Notes under the pieces: generated by a model
Databases searched by the model: none
What the model was told of the DNA's origin: nothing
The model's input: the letters and a program-made list of their open reading frames with translations, nothing else
Shown here: positions 1 to 7,800 of the stretch, one piece after another
How the letters are laid out: every line of letters begins with the position of its first letter
How positions within the stretch are numbered: the stretch's first letter is position 1
Assembly: GCA_031256815.1 (NCBI GenBank)
Contig: JAIRPU010000056.1
Location: 1 to 13,755 of the forward strand
Reading direction: 5' to 3'
DNA: 13,755 bases
DNA from: Spirochaetaceae bacterium
GTDB taxonomy: Bacteria; Spirochaetota; Spirochaetia; Treponematales; Breznakiellaceae
Program-made: the position numbers and the translations under genes

Positions 1-1214
1 CCCTGACGGGAGAGCGAAAGAATGATGCCCTGTGCCGCTTTTCCGGTCGCGGTAAAATAATTTACCGTAAGCGGCTGGATGCCGAACATAAAAACCATAA
101 ACATATAAATACGCATATACTTTTTCGCAAAATCAAAATACTGCTCGCTGCCGCCGCCGAAAATACTAACAACCTGAACAGAAAATATCTGGAAAGCAAG
201 AAAGAAAAGTACGCAGATAGCCAGTGAAACTTTTGCCGCTTTCATATAAGTTTCTTTAACGCGGCTGTAGTTTTTTGCGCCCGTGTTGAAGCCAAGAATA
301 GGCTGGCAGCCCTGTGCAAGCCCGACAGCAAAAGAAGTGAGTATCGTGTTAAGTTTTATAATAACCGCCGCTACCGCCAATGGTATGTCCGCGCCGTACA
401 CAGAAAGTGCGCCGTAATGTTTAAGCGTATTGTTGAGTACGATATTTACCGTCATCATCAATATATGATTTGTAAAATTATTAAGCCCCAGTTTTAATAT
501 ATTTTTTAGATAGTTCCAGCGCGGAAATATTAATGATAATGAAACACTTTTGAACCGGAAAAGATAACGCAAACATATCATGAATGAAACGATTTGACCG
601 ATAATTGTGGCGGCAGCCGCCCCCTGTATGCCCCACCGGAACACGAACATAAAAAGCCAGTCCAGAATTACATTGAGTACCGCGCCGGCAGCGGCGGCAA
701 TCATTGAATACATCGGGCTGCCGTCCGAGCGTATAAGGTAACTGCACACGCTGGAGAACAACAAAAACGGCAAACCAAATACCGTAATCGTAAGGTACAA
801 CAATGCGTAAGGAAATACATTTTCACTCGCGCCGCAGGCAAGGAGAATCGGCGTTTTAAGAAAGAATACCAGAAAGAAAACACCGAGCCCCAGAATGGCG
901 GCGGCGCTAAAACCTGTGCCCGCGAAAACAGCCGCTTCGTCATTCTGCTTTGCGCCCAGGTTTATGTTAAAGTTGGTTGCCGCGCCCGCTCCAATAAGCA
1001 AGGCGCACGCTGTACAGAATAATGTAACCGGAAACACTATATTCGTTGCCGCGTTTCCCAACATTCCTACAACATGACCTATAAATATCTGGTCGGTGAT
1101 ATTGTAAGCCGCCGCAACAAGCATACTGACGATAGCCGGCGCCGCGTATTTTCTGATAAGTCCTCCAACTGGAGCATAGCCCAGCGGGTTAGGCGCGTGT
1201 TTTTCTTGACTCAT
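1..1214 (-). CDS. MATE family multidrug/metabolite exporter (MepA-like), C-terminus cut by window edge
   Basis: An open frame starts at the ATG at 1214 and runs off the left edge, giving about 404 residues, most of a usual 440-460 aa MATE protein. An AAGGAGA ribosome site lies 6 nt before the ATG. The product is a chain of hydrophobic membrane segments. Near residues 38-60 it has the MATE signature reading YNITDQIFIGHVVG followed by LGNAATNIVFP, and near 300 a second-half motif AVGLAQGCQPILGFNTGA, typical of Na+- or H+-coupled MATE exporters of the MepA/DinF type. It would sit in the inner membrane and expel drugs or metabolites; the substrate cannot be read from sequence. It lies 59 bp downstream of the TylF-type methyltransferase on the same strand, so co-transcription, and export of that enzyme's product, is possible but inferred. 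Family call is firm. Confidence 0.93.
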   Translation of the reverse strand, partial: MSQEKHAPNPLGYAPVGGLIRKYAAPAIVSMLVAAAYNITDQIFIGHVVGMLGNAATNIVFPVTLFCTACALLIGAGAATNFNINLGAKQNDEAAVFAGTGFSAAAILGLGVFFLVFFLKTPILLACGASENVFPYALLYLTITVFGLPFLLFSSVCSYLIRSDGSPMYSMIAAAAGAVLNVILDWLFMFVFRWGIQGAAAATIIGQIVSFMICLRYLFRFKSVSLSLIFPRWNYLKNILKLGLNNFTNHILMMTVNIVLNNTLKHYGALSVYGADIPLAVAAVIIKLNTILTSFAVGLAQGCQPILGFNTGAKNYSRVKETYMKAAKVSLAICVLFFLAFQIFSVQVVSIFGGGSEQYFDFAKKYMRIYMFMVFMFGIQPLTVNYFTATGKAAQGIILSLSRQ

Positions 1215-1273
1215 GGCAGTCTCCTTTTAATTTTAGACTTGTCAGGTAATCCGAATAAAACCCTGCCAATTTT

Positions 1274-1897
1274 TTATTTTGAAAAAACAACGCTGCCGCA
1301 CAAGTCGCTTAACGGAACATAAGGTACATTGAATTCATTTGAAAATTTTTGAACCGCTTCTTTTGCTCCATATAATTTGCCATTGTAATCATGCACAAAT
1401 ATATAACCGCCTTTTTCAAGCCGCGCATAAAAATATAACAGCCCCTGATATATTGGCTCAAATAAATCTGTATCTATGCTTACAAACGCGAATTTTTCGT
1501 CTACATTTTTGGTTGTTTCCGGAAACCAGCCTTCTTTTATAATACAATTTCCTGGGTATTTCATTTTCTTTAACACCAGCGCAATATTGTTATTTGTAAA
1601 ATCATTCTCTTTGGCGTTACTGTTAAACTTTTTTTCTATTTCTATATCCCGTTTATCAAAGCCGTTAAAAGTATCAAAAAGATATAACATTTTATCAGGG
1701 AAATGAACATTAATCTTTTTGGCGAAATCTCCTTTGTAAACGCCCAGTTCCGCTATGCAGCCTTTTATTTTTTTGTCATTAATTTCCACGGCCACCAATT
1801 TTAGCATTCGATGCCGGATTATATCATTTTGCGTAAATATCTGCATTAACCACGCAATAACAATCTCTCTTACAACTCTTACTACAGCATTAACCAT
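1274..1897 (-). CDS. TylF/MycF-type SAM-dependent O-methyltransferase
   Basis: A 207-aa protein is predicted from the ATG at 1897, chosen because AGGAG lies 6 nt upstream; the frame stays open to an ATG at 1954 (19 more residues) without a good ribosome site. The SAM-binding motif AELGVYKGDFAK is at about residues 49-60, and LYLFDTFNGFDKRD at 71-84 holds the acidic residue expected after strand 2. SIDTDLFEP (140-148) and VHDYNG (168-173) match the metal-binding aspartates of the macrocin O-methyltransferase family (TylF, MycF), which methylate sugar hydroxyls in a Mg2+-dependent way. The length (about 207 aa) is slightly short of tylosin and mycinamicin enzymes. A sugar-hydroxyl acceptor would fit the upstream rfbC, but many family members act on unknown substrates, so the acceptor is inference. 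Confidence 0.85.
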   Translation of the reverse strand: MVNAVVRVVREIVIAWLMQIFTQNDIIRHRMLKLVAVEINDKKIKGCIAELGVYKGDFAKKINVHFPDKMLYLFDTFNGFDKRDIEIEKKFNSNAKENDFTNNNIALVLKKMKYPGNCIIKEGWFPETTKNVDEKFAFVSIDTDLFEPIYQGLLYFYARLEKGGYIFVHDYNGKLYGAKEAVQKFSNEFNVPYVPLSDLCGSVVFSK

Positions 1898-1963
1898 TGT
1901 TTGCTCCTGTAATGAGTATAGCGCATATTTTTTTAATATAATAGCGTATTGCAAATGTTCCGG

Positions 1964-1997
1964 CTGCGCGGTTTAGCTTTCTGCGCGGTTTAGCTTT
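1964..1997. repeat. Perfect 17-bp tandem duplication in the rfbC-methyltransferase gap
   Basis: The unit CTGCGCGGTTTAGCTTT occurs twice head to tail (1964-1980 and 1981-1997) with no mismatch, and a related piece TGTTTAGCGG follows at 2000-2009. It lies in the 164-bp gap between rfbC and the methyltransferase gene. Its role is unknown; a slippage duplication is the simplest reading. Confidence 0.85.
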
Positions 1998-2061
1998 ATT
2001 GTTTAGCGGTTACGGCGGGGTAGGGGGCCGGCTTCAATTTTTGCCGTCCTAAAATTCCGCT

Positions 2062-2652
2062 TCAGTTGCCTGCGCGCCGGCTTATATGCGCAAAGGGGGG
2101 CAGTTGTTTATCTTTTTCCGATAATATGTATTCACGGTCAAGGCGCGGCCATTCTATTCCAAGCGCCGCGTCATTCCATATAATACCGCTTTCATCTTCC
2201 GGATGATAAAAATCTGTGCATTTGTAGGCGAAAAGCGCCGTTTCGCTTGTTACCAAAAATCCGTGCGCGAATCCAGGCGGTATATAAAATTGATTATGTT
2301 TTTCGCCGTTTAACACCACCGCATACCACGCGCCAAATGTTACGGAGCCTTCGCGTATATCAACGGCGACATCAAATACTTCGCCATGAATTACGCGCAC
2401 GAGTTTACCCTGCGGGTGCTGTTTTTGAAAATGCAGGCCGCGCAGTACGCCTTTTACCGAACTGGATTCGTTATCCTGCACAAAGCGCGCCGTTCGCCCC
2501 GCCATATCGCGCTCGCTGTAACTTTCAAAAAAGTAACCGCGGTTGTCGCCGAATATGCGCGGCTGTATTTCGTAAAGTCCGGGTATAACAAGCCCCGCCG
2601 GCGTTTTACATTCGTGTATAGTAATGCTCATACCTGTATTTAACTGTATCAT
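2062..2652 (-). CDS. rfbC: dTDP-4-dehydrorhamnose 3,5-epimerase
   Basis: The 196-aa cupin protein converts dTDP-4-keto-6-deoxyglucose to dTDP-4-keto-rhamnose, the third step of dTDP-L-rhamnose synthesis, in the cytoplasm. Family landmarks, numbered from the ATG at 2652: GDNRGYFFESY (35-45); RGLHFQ (71-76) with the catalytic base His74; Lys83 in PQGKLVRV; PPGFAHGF (125-132); Tyr144 in FAYKCTDFY; and the closing GIIWND...GIEWP stretch (156-169). Length is normal for RfbC/RmlC. The start is uncertain: neither the ATG at 2652 nor the one at 2631 (MSITIHECKT) has a strong ribosome site, and homologues usually begin near the second. rfbA, rfbB and rfbD are not in the window. It lies 69 bp downstream of the P13-like gene. 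Confidence 0.95.
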   Translation of the reverse strand: MIQLNTGMSITIHECKTPAGLVIPGLYEIQPRIFGDNRGYFFESYSERDMAGRTARFVQDNESSSVKGVLRGLHFQKQHPQGKLVRVIHGEVFDVAVDIREGSVTFGAWYAVVLNGEKHNQFYIPPGFAHGFLVTSETALFAYKCTDFYHPEDESGIIWNDAALGIEWPRLDREYILSEKDKQLPPFAHISRRAGN

Positions 2653-2685
2653 AAAACGCTTTTTTATACAGCTTTCTGAGCCTGG

Positions 2686-2719
2686 AGCTTGCCGGTGTTT
2701 TTGCCGCTTCCGGCGAGCT
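2686..2719. other. Imperfect hairpin between P13-like gene and rfbC
   Basis: AGCTTGCCGG (2686-2695) pairs with CCGGCGAGCT (2710-2719), 10 bp with one mismatch and a 14-nt loop. On the minus strand no T-run follows it, so it is not a standard intrinsic terminator. It could stabilise or attenuate the mRNA between the two genes. Confidence 0.5.
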
Positions 2720-2721
2720 TG

Positions 2722-3213
2722 TTATTCAAAAAGCCAGGGCCGGATTATTTCAAAAATTCTTGTTCCTCCAAACATTACTAATCCTGCAATCATCATTCCA
2801 TTTCCCAGTCCATAATATTCGCCATAATAGTAAGTTGTTGTTCCGTTGTACTCTTTCGCAGTTATATTTGATGCGGCAAGTGCCAAACCGCCTATTATTA
2901 AACCAAGGCCGACAAGCTCTCCTGAAAGCCCAATAATTCCGCCAAGTATGTCCTCTTGCAAAAAAGAGCCAATGCCAAGGCCTATAACAAAATTAATGGC
3001 AAAAGCCCCGCCTGCCTGTATGGCAAGAGGCGAAAGATTAAGACGTGGATTTATTGTGTTATCAAAAACGCTTTCCTTTTGAAATTTAAAAATATCAAAA
3101 GAGCTGTTTAAGCTGTACGTGCCAAATGAATTAGCGCCATAATTTTGTGAAAAAGCATTTTCTGCAGAAACTGTTACAAATACAGCCAATACAATTAAAT
3201 ATTTTTTTGCCAT
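2722..3213 (-). CDS. Small secreted membrane protein resembling the spirochaete P13 family
   Basis: A 163-aa protein with an AGAGGAG ribosome site about 5 nt before the ATG at 3213. Residues 1-22 form a signal peptide (positive start, then a hydrophobic run to SAENAFS) with likely cleavage before Gln23. The mature part has glycine-rich hydrophobic stretches at about 68-85 (AFAINFVIGLGIGSFLQ), 92-115 (GIIGLSGELVGLGLIIGG) and 138-157, ending in GGTRIFEIIRPWLF. The GFGIGSF-then-hydrophobic pattern and the RIFEIIRPW ending recall the P13 family of spirochaete outer-membrane proteins, some of which form channels; this is from remembered family style, not a search. It would be the first gene of the leftward run 3213 to 1. 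Function beyond membrane localisation is unknown. Confidence 0.72.
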   Translation of the reverse strand: MAKKYLIVLAVFVTVSAENAFSQNYGANSFGTYSLNSSFDIFKFQKESVFDNTINPRLNLSPLAIQAGGAFAINFVIGLGIGSFLQEDILGGIIGLSGELVGLGLIIGGLALAASNITAKEYNGTTTYYYGEYYGLGNGMMIAGLVMFGGTRIFEIIRPWLFE

Positions 3214-3318
3214 TACTTCTCTCCTCTAATTTGGCGGCAAAGTTTAAGAGTTATTTTTTGATTTGCAAAAACGTTTGTTTTCCGGAAAATTTTGATTCAG
3301 CTTCGGACGGGGCCGGTC

Positions 3319-3336
3319 AAGCGCCGCCCGGCGCTT
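3319..3336. other. GC-rich palindromic hairpin
   Basis: AAGCGCCG (3319-3326) and CGGCGCTT (3329-3336) are exact reverse complements, separated by 2 nt (or a 7-bp stem with a 4-nt loop). No T-run follows on either strand, so it is a structural palindrome or protein site rather than a typical terminator. It is about 105 bp upstream of the P13-like start. Confidence 0.6.
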
Positions 3337-3402
3337 TCAAAAAAATCCTGAGTTTATTGCAATAACTCCATGTAAACAAAACTTCGCTTATAGTCTAACA
3401 AT

Positions 3403-3424
3403 ACTCCCCCCCCCCCCCGTCAAT
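3403..3424. repeat. C13 homopolymer tract, left arm of inverted repeat
   Basis: Thirteen cytosines (3406-3418) read as G13 on the minus strand, about 190 bp upstream of the P13-like start codon. With flanks, this 22-nt arm matches the reverse complement of 3548-3569 at 20 positions. Poly-G tracts of this kind vary in length in spirochaetes and tune expression of outer-membrane genes such as T. pallidum tpr; that role here is inferred. Confidence 0.85.
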
Positions 3425-3453
3425 AGTTTTTTGCCAAAAAGAGAGAAAAATTC

Positions 3454-3481
3454 AAAAAAAAGCGCTTAACGTTTGTTAAGC
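3454..3481 (-). terminator. Terminator-like hairpin with T8, minus strand
   Basis: GCTTAAC (3464-3470) pairs exactly with GTTAAGC (3475-3481) around a 4-nt loop. Read on the minus strand the stem is followed by GC and eight Ts (3461-3454). The stem is only 7 bp and AT-rich, so strength is doubtful. No minus-strand gene is visible upstream of it, so it may insulate the P13-like gene or end a small unannotated transcript. Confidence 0.45.
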
Positions 3482-3547
3482 ATTACGTTTGTAAGGCAGT
3501 TAAATTCAACTAAAAGCTGTGCTTTTTTGGGACAGTTTTCTTTTTGG

Positions 3548-3569
3548 ATTTACGGGGGGGGGGGGGACT
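3548..3569. repeat. G13 homopolymer tract, right arm of inverted repeat
   Basis: Thirteen guanines (3554-3566) lie 286 bp before the DNA methyltransferase start. With flanks this arm is the inverted copy of 3403-3424 (20 of 22 positions). No frame through the tract continues into the methyltransferase: its own frame has a TGA at 3829-3831, so an effect would have to be transcriptional. Confidence 0.85.
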
Positions 3570-3606
3570 TCAGCGCCGCGCGTCCGGGTGTCTGGCCTCC
3601 GCACAG

Positions 3607-3673
3607 CGCGGCCGGTGGCGAAGTGCGGCCGGTGGCGCAGCGCGGTCGCGTGGCAGCGCGGCCGGTGGCGCAG
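3607..3673. repeat. Four imperfect 17-bp GC-rich tandem repeats
   Basis: Units are at 3607-3623, 3624-3640, 3641-3656 (16 bp, diverged) and 3657-3673, with consensus CGCGGCCGGTGGCGCAG. The third unit has lost one base and carries changes. The unit length is not a multiple of three, so it shifts frame and is unlikely to encode a protein repeat. Confidence 0.8.
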
Positions 3674-3744
3674 CGCGACAAAGTCAGGCGGGGCAATCTT
3701 TCCGGCGTAACGCGGCTGCACTGCCGGATGGCCGGTAACGCGAC

Positions 3745-3777
3745 CGGCGGCAGCGCACTGCAGCGCGGCTGCCGCCG
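3745..3777. other. Strong GC hairpin
   Basis: CGGCGGCAGC (3745-3754) and GCTGCCGCCG (3768-3777) form a perfect 10-bp stem with a 13-nt loop. No T-run follows on either strand. It lies 75 bp before the DNA methyltransferase start, so if transcribed it would structure that gene's leader. Confidence 0.6.
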
Positions 3778-3852
3778 CAACACGCCAGAATAGCCGGCGC
3801 CGTTACTGCGCGGCGCTGCCCCATGTATTGAAGCAAAAAATATTATATATTC

Positions 3853-4827
3853 ATGATTATGGAGAAAAAAAGAGCTTCCAAAAACAGGACTTTAACTGTT
3901 TCGGAAACCGAGCGAAGTCTGCTTAAAAAAAGACTGTTTTTTCCAGACAAAATGGAAATGACGGCGGCTCAAATAACAAATAAAACAATTTGCGCGGATT
4001 TGTTTGAAATTATGGATTTATTGCCCTCTGAGTTTGCCGACTTATTGATAATAGACCCGCCTTATAATTTGGATAAAGATTTTGGCGGGTTTAAATTTTC
4101 AAAAACAAACGATGAAGCGTATTTTGAATATTTAAAAAGCTGGTTCCCGCAAATAATAAGAACTTTAAAGCCGGAAGGTTCTGTTTATATTTGCGGAGAC
4201 TGGAAAAGCACATTTTGCCTGTATCAAATTATGCGGGATTATACGATACTTCGCAACAGAATAATATGGCAGCGGGAAAAGGGCAGGGGAGCAAAAGCAA
4301 ACTGGAAAAACGCGGCGGAAGATATTTGGTTTGGAACAAAAGGCGAAAAATATTATTTTAATCTGGACGCGGTAAAGCAAAAACGCCTCGTATTGGCGCC
4401 GTATAAAGAAAACGGCAAACCAAAAGACTGGGAAGAAACTCCTGACGGAAAATTCCGGCTAACCTGCCCCGGTAATTTTTGGGATGATATTTCCATACCA
4501 TATTGGTCTATGCCGGAAAACACCTGCCACCCTGCGCAAAAACCGGAAAAATTAATCGCTAAATTAATACTCGCAAGCTGCCCCGAAAACGGAATGGTGC
4601 TGGACCCGTTTTCCGGTTCAGGCACTACGCTGGTTGTTGCCAAAAAACTCGGGCGCAAATACGCCGGCATTGAAGTTAATGAAGAATACTGCTTTTGGAC
4701 GGAAAAACGCCTGTTGCTGTCCGATAACGACAGGCGTATTCAAGGATATTCAAACGGCGTGTTTTGGGAACGGAATACGCTGAACTTGCAAAAGAAGGAG
4801 AACAGAAAACAACCAACAGCTAAATAG
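3853..4827 (+). CDS. Solitary beta-class DNA methyltransferase (N6-adenine or N4-cytosine)
   Basis: The 324-aa protein transfers a methyl group from SAM to an exocyclic amino group in DNA. Catalytic motif IV is DPPY at residues 68-71 (LLIIDPPYNLD), and SAM-binding motif I is DPFSGSGTT at 251-259. Motif IV before motif I marks the beta class (Pfam N6_N4_Mtase). HPAQKP (226-231) is the usual HPTQKP with one change, and NRIIWQREKGRG (135-146) and EDIWFGTK (156-163) lie in the expected core. DPPY favours adenine or N4-cytosine; the target site cannot be read from sequence. The start is ATG 3853 or 3859; no clear Shine-Dalgarno precedes either. No restriction endonuclease or S subunit is adjacent, so it appears orphan. 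Its TAG abuts the stop of the convergent 1026-aa gene. Confidence 0.92.
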   Translation: MIMEKKRASKNRTLTVSETERSLLKKRLFFPDKMEMTAAQITNKTICADLFEIMDLLPSEFADLLIIDPPYNLDKDFGGFKFSKTNDEAYFEYLKSWFPQIIRTLKPEGSVYICGDWKSTFCLYQIMRDYTILRNRIIWQREKGRGAKANWKNAAEDIWFGTKGEKYYFNLDAVKQKRLVLAPYKENGKPKDWEETPDGKFRLTCPGNFWDDISIPYWSMPENTCHPAQKPEKLIAKLILASCPENGMVLDPFSGSGTTLVVAKKLGRKYAGIEVNEEYCFWTEKRLLLSDNDRRIQGYSNGVFWERNTLNLQKKENRKQPTAK

Positions 4828-7800
4828 TTATTGCGCAACGGCGTTTATGCGGCGAAGCAGTTCGTTAAACCGCTGGTTGTTTTTGTTTGCGGGGTTCCGC
4901 AGCAGCCTTTGTATGCGTGCAAGCGCGTTAAGAGTTCGTCCCTGTTGAAATTCCATAACGGCAAGCATATATTCCTGCTCCGCGTTTGAATCGGAAATAA
5001 TAGTTGCCGCGCGCGATTCATTCTGCATTGCGCGAATACGCGCCTGGTCTATTAATGCCGCCGCCTGCCTGTTGTTGGGATTAAGGCGCAGCGCGGCTTG
5101 CGCAAGCCTTATAACCTCCGCGCTTTGCCCCCCCTGCGAAAGAACGCGCCGCGCCTGTTCGACAAAGCCGGCCGATTCGGTTTGAACATTCCGGTCTATC
5201 GGACGCTCTAAAATTCCAACATCGTATTTTGCCTCAAGCAGCGCGGCGTCAATGCCTGGATATTCAGGATTAATAGCGGCAAGATTTTCAAGTTCAAAAT
5301 ATGGCCCTTTTTCACCACGTTTTGTTCCGGCAACAGCGGTTACAAAACGCTGCCTAAAGGACGTTTCAAAGGCTTTTGGGTCAATAATTTTGTCTATGCG
5401 CAGTTCAAGTATTCCCGCTTCCTGATTAACAGGAAACATAAGTTTAATTGTCTGCGTTTTTTCTTTTGCTTCGGCAAATTTTATCATGCCCGCTTCCCGT
5501 TTGGTTTCCAAAAGAGATACCCCTTCTCTGTAATTCTTCTTGGCATCGCTTAGAAGCTGGCTTATTTCCGGGTATAAAGGCGCGGTAATGGGTACATTCA
5601 TGCCGGAACGCAGCGAAAGCGCTCCGCGTACAAGCCCAAGCCAGTAAACGATTTCGTCGTTTGGCGTTTCGTCCACTTTTGCCCAGCGGCTTTGGGCGCG
5701 GACAAGCGACTCTTCCGCGCGGTCAAAAACGCCCGCGTAATACCTGTCGCGTGAACTGTCTATTAACTTTCTAACTTCCCTTACAACATATTCATATTCC
5801 AAATGAGTAATTTCCGCGGCGAGCGGCTCAAGCTCGCTGCCCCAGCGCCGGCGCAATGCGGGGTTTTCCTGCAATTCAAGCGATTCTACAAAACGCGATA
5901 CCGAATTTCTCAGTTTTTCGCGGGATAAATCGAAGTCTTCGGCATTAAGCGCCCGCCGCGATTCGGATAAAAGCCTGTCTCCATCTATTCTTAGGGATTC
6001 TGAACGCTGCGCCCTTTCCTGCGCAAGCGCCAAATCGCGTTTAACGCCGCTTTCCAATTCACGCATACGCTTGATGTAATCCGCGGTTTCTTTATCGTAT
6101 GGCTTAAGTAATCCGGAAAGCTCTGTTTTTTTTGAATCTTCGTTATAAGCGTCCAGGGTGCGCTCACCTATATCAATATTATTTTGAATAGTGCCGGCTA
6201 CGTTTTTAAATACCGCGCCCGCTTCGCGTGAGTATTTTGCGGTTATCTGCTCATCTCCTTCGGTTTTAATAATAACGCCTTCCAAAAGCCTTGTTCCCTC
6301 GGCATAACGTTTTTCAATATCATCCAAATCCGATTTTAACTTTGAATTTACCGCAAGATACAATTTTTCGGATTGAACCAGTTCCGCCGAAGCGATTTTT
6401 TGACCAAGCGCACTCATAATACGCGAAGAATCGTCCATATAACGCAGCGTGGCGCCGGCATTAGTCTCTTTTTTATCAATAAGCGGCGGTTCATTTTTAA
6501 GCGGAGCAAGCGCCAGTTTTTCATTTTCTATGGCGGCAAGCCGCTTCTCTGTTTCGCTGTTTAACGCGCTAATTCCATTTTGAATTTCTATGAATTCTTT
6601 ATAAAATTGTTCGTTACTTAACTTTTTTTGTGTTAAATCATCAAAGTTAAGATTGTTTGCGCGTCTGGAAAGCGCGGAAAAACGGCTGCCAATATCGCCC
6701 GCTTCGCTAAAATGAAGCAGCGCGCTGTCCATTGTTTTTAACCTGGTAACGCTGTCTTTTATGTTAAAGGGTGTTTTTGGCAGGAAAAATGCCGGTGCAT
6801 CATCAAAACTTTCAAAACGGCTGCTTTTTGGTTCAATTAAATCAATTATATTTGGCCGGTGTAAAAACTCACGCGCCGCGGCAATATTTGTCCCTGCAAG
6901 CGGATAGTTTCCCTCCTCTGCCGGATTAAGCGATTCGGCGTACAAACGCTCGGCAATGCCGGTAACCAGCCTGTCGAGCGGGACGGCGGCGCTTTGCCAA
7001 ATTCCATCGATTGCGCCTAAAATACCTTCCCTTTTGTCGCTTGCCGCACGCCCGCGAAGAAAAAGCGCCGCGGCAGGATAATAAAAACGCCCCAGTTTTT
7101 CGCTTCCTTCAATTTCCGGTAAATCGCCTGTAAGCTCAAAATAATCATGCGCCTTTGCAATGTCCTCCTTAATTTTAATAAGAGAGTCCAGCCTGGGCAT
7201 AATACTTTTTGTTGTTTGTTCCGCTGTTTGACGCTTAAACGACAAAGAACGGTTTTCGTTTGCGGCGTTTAGCGTTTGTCCGGCGTTTTTCATAACAGGC
7301 GAAACTTCTGCAGCGCCGGTTATTGCTTTATCAATGCCGGCAACAGTGGCATCGGTTTTTTTTATTAAATCCGTTTTAAAACCGGAATCGTGCAGTTCAT
7401 AATCAAAAATTTCAAAACCTTCGCGGTATTTTTTTAACGCTCCAATATAATCTTCCCTGTCTAAAAGCTCTCTTCCCTGCCGCAGAATATTCTCAATACG
7501 CTCCCGGTTTATTGTAAAACGTGCTACTTCCTGAATACGGTTTACAAAACGGCGCGTTTCTTCGTTATAGGGCGCGTTTATTTTTCTAAGTTCGTTTGCT
7601 ATCTGAACTATATTTTCGTAGTCTTCCGGATTTTTTTCTACAACATTTATTAATTTATTTACAAGCTTGTCATAATCATCATAAATTTTAAGAATTTTAC
7701 GGACGCGTTCCTGTGCGGAATCAAAACGAATATCATCACTTCGAATAAACTCCGTAAGAATCCGCAGCGCTTCATTATATTTTTTTTCTTTTGCGAGCTT

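Larger units (their letters stand above)
3214..3852. other. 639-bp gene-free region with homopolymer inverted repeat and GC-rich repeat block
   Basis: No convincing gene lies here. In order it holds the presumed promoter side of the P13-like gene, a GC hairpin (3319-3336), a C13 tract, an AT-rich 123-bp spacer with a terminator-like hairpin, a G13 tract, a GC-rich block (about 3570-3822) with tandem repeats and a 10-bp GC stem, then an AT-rich stretch just before the DNA methyltransferase. The forward frames in the GC block are open for 190-320 bp only because of base composition; their products are low-complexity Arg/Gly/Ala strings. Confidence 0.7.

Noticed and set aside
481..943. Minus-strand open frames within the MATE gene
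   Set aside because: They are in a different frame from the full-length MATE reading frame, which carries the family motifs.
1898..1954. 19-residue N-terminal extension of the TylF-type methyltransferase
   Set aside because: The ATG at 1897 has AGGAG at proper spacing; the upstream ATG does not, and a possible -10 (TATACT) lies within the extension.
3319..3336. GC hairpin as an intrinsic terminator
   Set aside because: No T-run follows it on either strand, and no gene ends beside it.
3425..3547. Invertible promoter segment flanked by the C13/G13 arms
   Set aside because: No good sigma-70 promoter was found in the spacer on either strand and no recombinase gene is in the window; kept only as an alternative within the homopolymer finding.
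3473..3793. Overlapping open frames on both strands across the G13 tract and GC-rich block
   Set aside because: All three forward frames and two reverse frames are open over the same DNA, products are low-complexity Arg/Gly/Ala/Pro strings, and the 17-bp repeat shifts frame. This is a base-composition effect.
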